Positions 57,372 to 64,000 of a DNA stretch of 64,000 bases are shown piece by piece; the stretch's first letter is position 1, and every line of letters starts with the position of its first letter. The stretch is taken from the NCBI RefSeq assembly GCF_014200675.1, contig NZ_JACHCI010000006.1, positions 1 to 64,000 on the forward strand, read 5' to 3'. The notes below the pieces were generated by a model. The model was not told the DNA's origin and searched no databases. It saw only the letters and a program-made list of their open reading frames with translations. Origin of the DNA: Janthinobacterium saanense (GTDB lineage Bacteria; Pseudomonadota; Gammaproteobacteria; Burkholderiales; Burkholderiaceae_D). The position numbers and the translations under genes were made by a program.

Positions 57372-58034
57372 GTGGACAAGAAGTTAACTAATATCCAGGA
57401 AAGAAAGCTGCGCGAAGCCCAGGCACGGCGCGAGCACATCATTGAAGTCGTCAAGGACCTGATCAAGAAAGGCGGCGCGCGGGCCGTATCCATCCGCAAA
57501 GTGGCCGAAGCGGCCGGTTTTTCCACCACGGTCGTGTATGCCCTGTTCCGCGACAAGGCCACGCTGATCGGCCAGGCCATGGACAAGGACTTGCTGGAAC
57601 TGGTGCGCTTGATGCGCGCCGCCAGTACCACCTCCAGCGATCACTGGGAACGCATCTGCCAGGTGGGCCGCGCCTATGTGCAATACGGTTTCCAGCATCC
57701 CGACGAATACTCGCTGCTGTTCATGGAATTGCGCCCGCATGCCGAGATCGACGCGGTCGAAACCGAGCATGGCAATATCGAGCAGGACCCGTATGCGTTT
57801 GCGCTGCACCTGTTTGCAGAACTGGCCCAGGCGGGCCAGGTGCGCAGTGATGTAGCGTCGCTGCACGCGATGACGCAAATCTTCTGGCAGTCGCTGCACG
57901 GCCTGGTCTCGCTGCGCATCGTGATGGATTCCGGCGATCCGTGGACGCCGCATCCCGAGATGAATGCGCACCTGGAAGACTTGCTGGCCGTCGTGACGGA
58001 AGGCTTGCGGCGGCGTTTCGGGCCGGCTTCCTGA
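57372..58034 (+). CDS. TetR-family transcriptional regulator
   Basis: 220 aa, GTG start at 57372 with AGGA 9 nt upstream. N-terminal HTH ARAVSIRKVAEAAGFSTTVV YALFRDK, C-terminal ligand domain with long helices (WERICQVGRAYVQYGFQHPD). No neighbour is an obvious target; the facing acetyl-CoA hydrolase gene ends beyond a shared terminator. Confidence 0.9.
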   Translation: MDKKLTNIQERKLREAQARREHIIEVVKDLIKKGGARAVSIRKVAEAAGFSTTVVYALFRDKATLIGQAMDKDLLELVRLMRAASTTSSDHWERICQVGRAYVQYGFQHPDEYSLLFMELRPHAEIDAVETEHGNIEQDPYAFALHLFAELAQAGQVRSDVASLHAMTQIFWQSLHGLVSLRIVMDSGDPWTPHPEMNAHLEDLLAVVTEGLRRRFGPAS

Positions 58035-58046
58035 TACCGGCATAGC

Positions 58047-58085
58047 AAAAAAATTGCGGCGCCACACGGCGCCGCATTTATTTCT
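58047..58085. terminator. Bidirectional terminator between tetR and acetyl-CoA hydrolase genes
   Basis: TGCGGCGCC (58055-58063) pairs with GGCGCCGCA (58068-58076) around ACAC; seven As on the left give a T7 run on the minus strand, and TTTATTTCT follows on the plus strand. Confidence 0.93.
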
Positions 58086-58098
58086 ACCACTGGTTTGA

Positions 58099-59589
58099 CT
58101 ATGCCAGCATGCTCTGCGTTTCCTGGTAACGCGTATGCCAGGCCAGCGCTTCTTGCAAGATATGCGGCGTATGGCCGCCGCGCAGGCAGGCCGCATCATA
58201 ATAGGCGCGCAGCTGGGCACGGTAGTCCGGATGCGTGCAGCGCTCGATGATCAAGGGCGCCCGTTCACGCGGCGCCAGGCCGCGCAAATCGGCATAACCC
58301 CATTCCGTCACCAGCACATCGACGTCGTGTTCCGTATGGTCCACATGCGAGACCATCGGCACCACGCTGGAAATGCGCCCGCCCTTGGCTGCCGACTTCG
58401 ATACAAACATGGAAATCTGCCCATTGCGGGCAAAGTCGCCCGAGCCGCCGATGCCATTCATCATGTGCGTGCCGCACACGTGGGTGGAATTGACGTTGCC
58501 ATAGATATCAAATTCCAGCGCCGTGTTGAGCGCGATGATGCCCAGGCGGCGCACGATTTCAGGGTGGTTGCTGATCTCTTGCGGGCGCAGCACGATCTTC
58601 GAGCGGTAATGGTCGATATTGTCCATCAGCTTTTGATGCACGGGGGCCGACAGGGTGATCGACGAGGCCGAGGCAAAAGCCAGCTGGCCCGAATCGAGCA
58701 GCTCGATGGCGCTGTCTTGCAGCACTTCCGAATACATGGTCATATTGCGGAAGGGCGAACCGATCAAACCGTGCAGCACGGCGTTGGCGATGGTGCCGAT
58801 GCCGGCCTGCAACGGCAGCAATTCCGGCCCCATGCGGCCAGCTTCCACTTCGGCCGTCAAAAAAGCGATCACGTGGTTGGCAATCGCCTGCGTTTCTGCG
58901 TCGGGCGGCAAGGCGTTCGACGGGCTGTCGGGGCTATCGGTAATGACGATGGCCGCGATGCGGGCCGGATCGATGGCAATCGCCGTGCTGCCCAGGCGCT
59001 GGTCGACGCGCGTGAGCGGTATCGGTTCACGGCCCGGCAAAGCCTGGGGAATATAAATGTCGTGCAAGCCTTCCAGCGCCAGCGGCGTGGACAGATTGAT
59101 TTCCACGATCACTTGCCTGGCTTGCTGGGCAAAGGCGGCGGAGTTGCCCACCGACATGGTCGGAATGATGGCGCCGGCCGCCGTGATGGCGGCCGCTTCG
59201 ATCACGGCGATATCGACGGCCGCCAGATTGCCCGAACGCAGCTGCTCGGCCGTTTCCGACAGATGCTGGTCGATGAACATGACTTCACCCTTGTTGATCT
59301 TGCCGCGCAACACAGGATCGACCTGGAAAGGCATGCGGCGCGCCAGCACGCCCGCCTCGGCCATCAAGCCATCGCTGCCATTGCCCAGGGACGCGCCGGT
59401 GATCAGGGTCAGGCTTAAAGGCGCTTGCAGAGCGCGCTCGGCCAGCGCGCGCGGTAACGCTTTGGCGTCGCCGGCGCGGGTAAAACCGCTCATGCCGACA
59501 CGCATGCCGTTGTCAAACAATGTGGCTGCCTGGTCCGCGCTCATGATTTTATCGAGCAGGCCCGGGTGGCGGATACGATCCTCGTACAT
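58099..59589 (-). CDS. Acetyl-CoA hydrolase / succinate CoA-transferase family protein
   Basis: 496 aa, AGGAG before the ATG. Two-domain class I CoA-transferase fold. GMSGFTRAGDAKALPRALAE near the N-terminus, ALEFDIYGNVNSTHVCGTHM and MNGIGGSGDFARNGQISMFV in the C-terminal domain, with VLVTEWGYADLRGLAPRERA typical of AarC/ScpC-like enzymes. It could form acetate and CoA, or move CoA between acetate/propionate and succinate. The catalytic Glu lies in the second domain before FDIYGN. Divergent LysR gene is a likely regulator. Confidence 0.88.
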   Translation of the reverse strand: MYEDRIRHPGLLDKIMSADQAATLFDNGMRVGMSGFTRAGDAKALPRALAERALQAPLSLTLITGASLGNGSDGLMAEAGVLARRMPFQVDPVLRGKINKGEVMFIDQHLSETAEQLRSGNLAAVDIAVIEAAAITAAGAIIPTMSVGNSAAFAQQARQVIVEINLSTPLALEGLHDIYIPQALPGREPIPLTRVDQRLGSTAIAIDPARIAAIVITDSPDSPSNALPPDAETQAIANHVIAFLTAEVEAGRMGPELLPLQAGIGTIANAVLHGLIGSPFRNMTMYSEVLQDSAIELLDSGQLAFASASSITLSAPVHQKLMDNIDHYRSKIVLRPQEISNHPEIVRRLGIIALNTALEFDIYGNVNSTHVCGTHMMNGIGGSGDFARNGQISMFVSKSAAKGGRISSVVPMVSHVDHTEHDVDVLVTEWGYADLRGLAPRERAPLIIERCTHPDYRAQLRAYYDAACLRGGHTPHILQEALAWHTRYQETQSMLA

Positions 59590-59675
59590 CTTGATGCTCC
59601 TGATTATTCTTAAAATAGATGGGCGCCATACAGCAGCTCCATAGCGGGTTTCAGTATAAAATCCCGGCTACATGC

Positions 59676-59698
59676 ATGGCATGAATTAAATTCGCCAT
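59676..59698. promoter_or_regulatory. Interrupted palindrome between acetyl-CoA hydrolase and LysR genes
   Basis: GAATTAAATTC (59683-59693) is a perfect 11-bp palindrome, flanked by ATGGC (59676-59680) and GCCAT (59694-59698). It lies in the 165-bp divergent gap, about 60 bp before the LysR start, where LysR proteins usually bind. Confidence 0.45.
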
Positions 59699-59754
59699 AC
59701 CCAGTCGATATTTTCATGCCTGCCTGATCACAACTCTTACGACGGCAAAACATC

Positions 59755-60651
59755 TTGGATATCCGCTCCCTGCGCTACTTCGTTGAAACCGTCCGCCTGT
59801 CCAGCTTTACCCAGGCGGCCGAGTCGCTGCACCTGACCCAGTCCACCATCAGCAAGATGGTGCGCCAGCTGGAAGATGAAGTCGGCGCGCAGCTGCTGGT
59901 GCGCGATGGACGCAAGCTGACCCTGACCGACACGGGCCGCGTCGTCTACCAGCATGGCCAGGAAATGCTGGCCAATATGCGCCAGCTGACCCTGGAAGTG
60001 CGCGACACCCAGGCCTTGCAGCGGGGCAGCCTGACGGTGGGCATTCCGCCCATGATCAATGTCTTGTTTACGCCCGTGCTGAAAGCCTTCCGCGCGCGCT
60101 ACCCGCATATCAGCCTGACCTTGCAGGAAGACACGGGCCAGCAGATCGAGCGCAAGGTGGCGGCCGGCGAACTCGAAATCGGCATGACGGTGCTGCCGGC
60201 CGATCCCGAGCTGGACCTGGTGGCGGTGACCATCGCCAGCTATCCGATCTGGGCGCTGGCCGAACCGGGCACGTTTCAAAAGAACCGCAGCAGCCTGCCC
60301 TTCAAGTCGCTGGCCGGCCTGCCGCTGGTATTGCTGAAAGATGAGTTTGCCCTGACGCGCAGCCTGCGCCAGCACTTCGCCCAGGCCGGTTTCACGCCGC
60401 AGATCGCCGCCCAGAGCGGGCAATGGGACTGGTTAGTCGCCATGGCTTCGGCCGGCCTGGGCGTAGCCCTGCTGCCCGAACCCTTCATCCGCCGCCTGGC
60501 CGGTGAACCGCTGGAAATGGTGCGCATCGTCGAGCCGGAACTGGCCTGGCCGGTGGCGCATATCTGGAGCGGGCGCTACCTGTCGCACGCGGCGCGCGCC
60601 TGGCTCGAAGTCTGCCAGGACATATTTGGCACCCGTTTCGAGCACCAATAA
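59755..60651 (+). CDS. LysR-family transcriptional regulator
   Basis: 298 aa, TTG start at 59755 (LDIRSLRYFVETVRLSSFTQ), which matches the usual LysR N-terminus; no ATG is available nearby. HTH AAESLHLTQSTISKMVRQLE, then a PBP-like domain (GSLTVGIPPMINVLFTPVLK). The pattern resembles CidR/YwbI regulators of acetate and overflow metabolism, which fits the divergent acetyl-CoA hydrolase gene. Ends at a shared terminator. Confidence 0.9.
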   Translation: MDIRSLRYFVETVRLSSFTQAAESLHLTQSTISKMVRQLEDEVGAQLLVRDGRKLTLTDTGRVVYQHGQEMLANMRQLTLEVRDTQALQRGSLTVGIPPMINVLFTPVLKAFRARYPHISLTLQEDTGQQIERKVAAGELEIGMTVLPADPELDLVAVTIASYPIWALAEPGTFQKNRSSLPFKSLAGLPLVLLKDEFALTRSLRQHFAQAGFTPQIAAQSGQWDWLVAMASAGLGVALLPEPFIRRLAGEPLEMVRIVEPELAWPVAHIWSGRYLSHAARAWLEVCQDIFGTRFEHQ

Positions 60652-60683
60652 AAAAGGGTGGCCGCAGCCACCCTTTCATTTTC
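60651..60683. terminator. Bidirectional terminator between lysR and MFS transporter genes
   Basis: AAAGGGTGGC (60653-60662) pairs with GCCACCCTTT (60667-60676) around CGCA. A T-run on the minus strand and TTTCATTTTCC on the plus strand. Confidence 0.9.
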
Positions 60684-60698
60684 CACCTACGCCCAGCC

Positions 60699-62003
60699 TT
60701 ATTTCACAGCTGCATCTTCTTTATACATGGCCGCATATTTCCAGCCGAAATACAGGATGAAGGTGTAGCACAGCGCCGGCACGATGAAGGACAGTTGCAG
60801 ATTCATGTGGTCGGCCAGGAAACCCTGGATGAATGGCACGATGGCGCCACCGACAATCGCCATGCACAGGATGCCGGAACCCTGGCCGGTTTGCGCACCC
60901 AGCTTGTTCAAGGCCATGCTGAAGATGGTCGGGAACATGATGGAATTGAACAGGCCGACGGCGATCAAGGCCCACATGGCGGTATGGCCGCTGGCGAAAA
61001 TGGCCACCAGGATCAGGGCGATCACCACGGCAGCATTGAAAGCCAGGGTCTTGCCCGGGCTGACATAGCGCATCACGGCAAAGCCGATGAAGCGGCCCAG
61101 CATGGCGCCGCCCCAGTAGTAGCTGACGAAATGGGCCGCATCGGCCGCGCTCAGGCCGGCGATCTGGCTTTCGCCCATGAAGTTGATCAAAAAGCTGCCG
61201 ATACTGACTTCACCGCCCACGTACAGGAAAATCGCCACGGCGCCCAGCACCAGATGGCGCTGCGACCAGATCGATACCTGCTGGCCATCTTGCGCCGCAG
61301 CCGCATCGTCGGCATGCGAAATCTTCGGCAACTTGGCCAGCGCAAACAGCACAGCCAGCACCACCAGGGTGGCGGCCAGCGCCAGATACGGGCCTTGCAC
61401 GGCGGCCGCTTCCTTGGCGCGGTACGCCAGTTGCTCGACGACCGGCAGTAAATCGAATTGCTGTACCGTCAGCACGGTGCCCGAGAGAATCAAAATGCCG
61501 CCCAAAGTCGGCGCCACCGTGGTGCCCAGCGAGTTGAACGCTTGTGTCAGGGTCAAGCGGCTGGACGCTGTTTGCGGATCGCCCAGTTCCGTCACATAAG
61601 GATTGGCAGCCACCTGCAGCACCGTAATGCCGGCCGCCAGGATAAAGAAGGCCAGCAGGAACAGCGCGTAGCTGCCCGTCGAGGCGGGATAAAACATGGC
61701 GCAACCGGCGGCCGCGATCAGCAAGCCCGTCACCACGCCGCTTTGATAGCCGATACGCTTGATCAGCATGCCCGCAGGCAAGGAAACGATGGCGTAAGCG
61801 CCAAAGAAACAGAATTGCACCAGCATCGCCTGCACATACGTCAGCGTGTAGATCGAACGCAGATGGGGAATCAGTACATCATTGAGCGAGGTCAGCAAAC
61901 CCCACATGAAAAACAGCACGGTAACAATAATCAGGGCGCCTGTATTGTTTTGCGTGCCAGCCTGCGCGGGCAGCACGCCCGAACCTTGCTTTACGTGTTC
62001 CAT
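60699..62003 (-). CDS. FucP/GluP-type MFS sugar transporter
   Basis: 434 aa from the ATG at 62003 ([12 protein letters not shown]), with GGAGA 6 nt upstream; an ATG at 62021 is less well supported. Twelve membrane helices. [18 protein letters not shown] and [15 protein letters not shown] are signatures of the FHS (fucose-galactose-glucose:H+ symporter) family. A HexR-like palindrome lies 78 bp upstream. The sugar is not determined; glucose, galactose, fucose or GlcNAc are possible, the last linked to chitin use. Confidence 0.9.
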   Translation of the reverse strand: MEHVKQGSGVLPAQAGTQNNTGALIIVTVLFFMWGLLTSLNDVLIPHLRSIYTLTYVQAMLVQFCFFGAYAIVSLPAGMLIKRIGYQSGVVTGLLIAAAGCAMFYPASTGSYALFLLAFFILAAGITVLQVAANPYVTELGDPQTASSRLTLTQAFNSLGTTVAPTLGGILILSGTVLTVQQFDLLPVVEQLAYRAKEAAAVQGPYLALAATLVVLAVLFALAKLPKISHADDAAAAQDGQQVSIWSQRHLVLGAVAIFLYVGGEVSIGSFLINFMGESQIAGLSAADAAHFVSYYWGGAMLGRFIGFAVMRYVSPGKTLAFNAAVVIALILVAIFASGHTAMWALIAVGLFNSIMFPTIFSMALNKLGAQTGQGSGILCMAIVGGAIVPFIQGFLADHMNLQLSFIVPALCYTFILYFGWKYAAMYKEDAAVK

Positions 62004-62080
62004 ACTTTCTCCGTTATTCATTCCAAGATAGTTGTGCCCTGCCGTGCGTGTATGAAAGCAACATTCCAGGGTAAGCAATG

Positions 62081-62097
62081 ACGTAGTAAAACTACGT
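62081..62097. promoter_or_regulatory. HexR-like palindrome upstream of the sugar transporter
   Basis: ACGTAGTAAAACTACGT, a near-perfect 17-bp palindrome (6-bp arms around TAAAA; GTAGT-AAA-ACTAC core). It fits the HexR operator pattern GTArT-www-AyTAC as recalled from proteobacterial regulons. A related site is at 63148-63160. Confidence 0.5.
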
Positions 62098-62211
62098 ATA
62101 TGCGGCCGCATTATGCCCGAAAGCCCCGAATTTCGCAGCTCCCAGACGCATTATTCGATAATCAAATAACTGACATTTGAAATCAAAAGTATACTTATAA
62201 CTTGGAATCGG

Positions 62212-62217
62212 TATAAT
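62212..62217 (+). promoter_or_regulatory. -10 box before the DUF3563 gene
   Basis: A consensus TATAAT 47 bp before the ATG; no good -35 at 16-18 bp. A TTTGAAATCAAA palindrome (62176-62187) lies just upstream. Confidence 0.4.
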
Positions 62218-62263
62218 TTGTTGCAGTGCAGCACACGCGGCACACCATCTTCAGGAGCCAGCC

Positions 62264-62497
62264 ATGTCCACCACCTTCAGCTACCACAGCACCCAAGACA
62301 ACAACGTCGTCGCCACTTTTTCTGCCGTCCTGAAACGCCTGGGCGCCTATTTGTCGCACAGCACCGATCACCGCGAACGCGCTTACGAAGAAGCCTATCT
62401 GGCGGAATCGGCCGACCGCTACGACCTGGAATTCCGCATGCGCGAACTGGCCCGTGCCAATCCGCAACCAAGCTGGATGAGCGGCCTGGGCCGTTAA
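62264..62497 (+). CDS. DUF3563 family protein
   Basis: 77 aa, AGGAG before the ATG. Small soluble protein with central ERAYEEAYLAESADRYDLEF and RMRELAR, matching DUF3563, a short family frequent in Burkholderiales. No function known. The gene has its own -10 box and no obvious partner. Confidence 0.8.
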   Translation: MSTTFSYHSTQDNNVVATFSAVLKRLGAYLSHSTDHRERAYEEAYLAESADRYDLEFRMRELARANPQPSWMSGLGR

Positions 62498-62542
62498 TTC
62501 CGGCAATCAAGCAACAACTGGCGTCCGCCGGCACTGATAGCA

Positions 62543-62577
62543 CCATCCTGCTCGCCTTGTGCTTGAGCACAGGATGG
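62543..62577 (+). repeat. Hairpin just upstream of the FMN reductase start
   Basis: CCATCCTG (62543-62550) pairs with CAGGATGG (62570-62577), with an inner TGTGCT/AGCACA. It ends 14 bp before the ATG at 62592; the ribosome site there is poor, so it could affect translation. Confidence 0.4.
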
Positions 62578-62591
62578 GCTATAACGGCGGC

Positions 62592-63119
62592 ATGCAAACA
62601 CCCATCACCGTCTTCGCCATTGCCGGCAGCCTGCGCGCCGCCTCATTGAATCTGGCCTTGCTGCGTGCGATTACCCAGCTTGCTCCAGCAGAATTCACCA
62701 TCCGCATCGACACGGGACTCGGTCATTTACCCCTGTTCAATCCCGACCTCGATGCCGACAGCTTGCCCGCCGTCACCGCCATGCGCGACGCCATCCTGGC
62801 AGCCGACGTGCTGATGCTGGCCAGCCCGGAATACGCGCATGGCGTAAGCGGCCCCATGAAAAATGCGCTCGACTGGATGGTCAGCAACACCTCCTTCATC
62901 GACAAGCCACTGGTGCTGCTCAATACCTCGCCGCGCGCCACCCATGCACAGGCGGCACTGCGTGAAACGGTGCTGACCATGTCGGCGCGCCTGATCGACG
63001 ACGCCTGCATCAGCTTGCCCCTACTGGGCTCGGGACTCGACGCCGAAGGCATCGCTGCCCACCCTGGACTACGCCAGGACTTGCTAACCATGCTGCAACG
63101 CATCAAGCTGTTTTTATGA
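62592..63119 (+). CDS. NADPH-dependent FMN reductase family protein
   Basis: 175 aa from the ATG at 62592 (MQTPITVFAIAGSLRAASLN). Flavodoxin-like fold: FMN phosphate loop AGSLRAASLNLALL and LMLASPEYAHGVSGPMKNAL DW are signatures of the azoreductase/chromate-quinone reductase group (ChrR, YieF). It probably reduces quinones or azo dyes using NAD(P)H. In-frame starts at 62559 and 62574 are weaker. Confidence 0.87.
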   Translation: MQTPITVFAIAGSLRAASLNLALLRAITQLAPAEFTIRIDTGLGHLPLFNPDLDADSLPAVTAMRDAILAADVLMLASPEYAHGVSGPMKNALDWMVSNTSFIDKPLVLLNTSPRATHAQAALRETVLTMSARLIDDACISLPLLGSGLDAEGIAAHPGLRQDLLTMLQRIKLFL

Positions 63120-63147
63120 TTTTTTGCACGTTTCGCAAGAAACCAAT

Positions 63148-63190
63148 CTAGTTTTACTACGCGTTTCTACTTAGGGGCTTCGGGTATAAT
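63148..63190 (+). promoter_or_regulatory. Promoter with HexR-like site before the 140-aa unknown gene
   Basis: A consensus TATAAT at 63185-63190 lies 30 bp before the ATG; no strong -35. CTAGTTTTACTAC (63148-63160) is one base from the GTAGT-www-ACTAC pattern at 62081-62097 and shares TAGTTTTACTACG with it. Confidence 0.45.
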
Positions 63191-63219
63191 GGCAACACTT
63201 GCCATACATCCAACGCTCC

Positions 63220-63627
63220 ATGACCGTCCTTAGTCACACCCATCCACTGGTGATCCAGCTGGAAACTGATTTGCTGCCCCTGTTCCGCGCCGCCCTGCCC
63301 GACCTCAGCAACACTGCACCGCAGGCACTGGCTTCCGTGTTTGCGTTTTCCAGCGGCACCGCCAGCGCCTTCCAGGATTATCATTTCGGCATATCCTGCC
63401 TGCTGGAACAGGCCTCGCCAGACACGGCAGACGAAGTGGCCTTGCTGGTCAGCGTGACAGGCCTGGAACAAGCGGCGCAGCTCAGCGCCCAGGTTGTATG
63501 GGGCCCGCCTTCGGGCAAGATCGAAGCACAGGCACACTTGCCTGCCGCCACCATGGCAGCGCTGCATGCGGCACTGCCAGAACTGCTCACCGCCTTGCAG
63601 CAAGCCGTACAGCGAAGCCAGCCCTAG
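63220..63627 (+). CDS. Hypothetical protein
   Basis: 135 aa from the ATG at 63220 (MTVLSHTHPLVIQLETDLLP); a TTG at 63199 would add seven residues. No membrane segment or signal. Ala/Leu-rich, with alternating strands and helices (FGISCLLEQASPDTADEVAL; ELLTALQQAVQRSQP). No family recognised. It has a good TATAAT box, so it is likely expressed; 84 bp separate it from the chemotaxis gene. Confidence 0.7.
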   Translation: MTVLSHTHPLVIQLETDLLPLFRAALPDLSNTAPQALASVFAFSSGTASAFQDYHFGISCLLEQASPDTADEVALLVSVTGLEQAAQLSAQVVWGPPSGKIEAQAHLPAATMAALHAALPELLTALQQAVQRSQP

Positions 63628-63711
63628 CGCATCATCAAGCATTCATCTGCCGCTGTCACAATCACACCATCTGGCCATCGCCGCCGTCTTCCACCTCCAG
63701 GATCTGCCTTC

Positions 63712-64000
63712 ATGCAACTGTCTTTAAATAGCAAAATCTGCCTCGCCGCCACCGCGCTGGCCATACTCAGTCTGGGCATTACCGCCGCCGTGATCGGCTA
63801 CAAGAGCAGCGCCCAGGCCGAAGGGGCCGCCATGGACCTGGCGCGCACCTCGGCCCGCGAAGCGTCGGGCGCGCTGCAGGCACGCATCACCAGCAACCTG
63901 GCCAATATCACCAGCCTGGCTGGCGCCATGCGCGGCAGCAAGAGCGCCAACCTGCCCCTGCAGCGCGAACAGATCTACGAACTGAGCAAGGCCACCCTGA
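63712..64000 (+). CDS. Methyl-accepting chemotaxis protein, N-terminal part (cut by window edge)
   Basis: 96 residues are visible from the ATG at 63712 (MQLSLNSKICLAATALAILS), with AGGA upstream. One membrane helix (about 10-30) is followed by the start of a periplasmic Cache-type sensor: SAREASGALQARITSNLANI and SLAGAMRGS resemble the long N-terminal helix of dCache chemoreceptors. The signalling domain would lie to the right of the window, so the assignment rests on this entry only. Confidence 0.7.
   Translation, partial: MQLSLNSKICLAATALAILSLGITAAVIGYKSSAQAEGAAMDLARTSAREASGALQARITSNLANITSLAGAMRGSKSANLPLQREQIYELSKATL

Overview
The window looks like a chromosomal segment of a high-GC betaproteobacterium of the order Burkholderiales, most likely family Oxalobacteraceae (Janthinobacterium, Duganella or Massilia type). 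Grounds are the gene orders hfq-hflX-hflK-hflC and ndk-rlmN-pilW-rodZ-ispG-hisS-yfgM-bamB-der, the gntR/mdh TCA cluster, the DUF2863 and DUF3563 proteins, the secreted chitinase, and a leader before sucA that resembles the Burkholderiales sucA RNA motif. The genus is an inference; no rRNA or tRNA gene is present. Coding density is high, and most genes up to about 48.2 kb lie on the minus strand.

Layout. 0-4 kb: hfq-hflX-hflK-hflC (minus), ending in a strong terminator. Directly behind that terminator is the 5' end of a group IIC intron that runs off the left edge. 4-14 kb: a long minus-strand housekeeping run from ndk and rlmN through pilW, rodZ, ispG, hisS, yfgM and bamB to der. 14-20 kb: a BI-1/YccA membrane protein, a LysR regulator, cyclopropane-fatty-acid synthase, a JmjC/cupin-like oxygenase and a modular GH18 chitinase. 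20-25.6 kb: rlmD, then surE-pcm-nlpD-rpoS. 25.6-28.7 kb: an accessory two-gene module, a TIR-domain protein followed by a ParA/MinD-like ATPase with a KGGTGRT P-loop fused to kinesin-light-chain-type TPRs. It is the best candidate here for an undescribed signalling or defence system. 28.9-33.2 kb: a DinG-family helicase, a DUF465 protein, a lipoprotein and zapE.

33.2-54 kb is a TCA-cycle region. sucA-sucB-pspC-lpdA and sdhCDAB-sdhE-gltA are on the minus strand, with a LysR/quinone reductase/HxlR stress cassette between them. A GntR regulator is divergent from mdh, with a perfect 16-bp palindrome in the shared promoter. mdh is followed by a CitE-like lyase, an MliC-like exported protein and acnA. 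Several intercistronic hairpins suggest differential expression within the suc and sdh operons.

54-64 kb: DUF2863, a CYTH phosphatase and an M14 carboxypeptidase, a TetR regulator, an acetyl-CoA hydrolase/CoA-transferase with a divergent LysR regulator, a FucP-type sugar transporter behind a HexR-like palindrome, DUF3563, an FMN reductase, a small unknown protein and the start of a methyl-accepting chemotaxis protein cut by the right edge.
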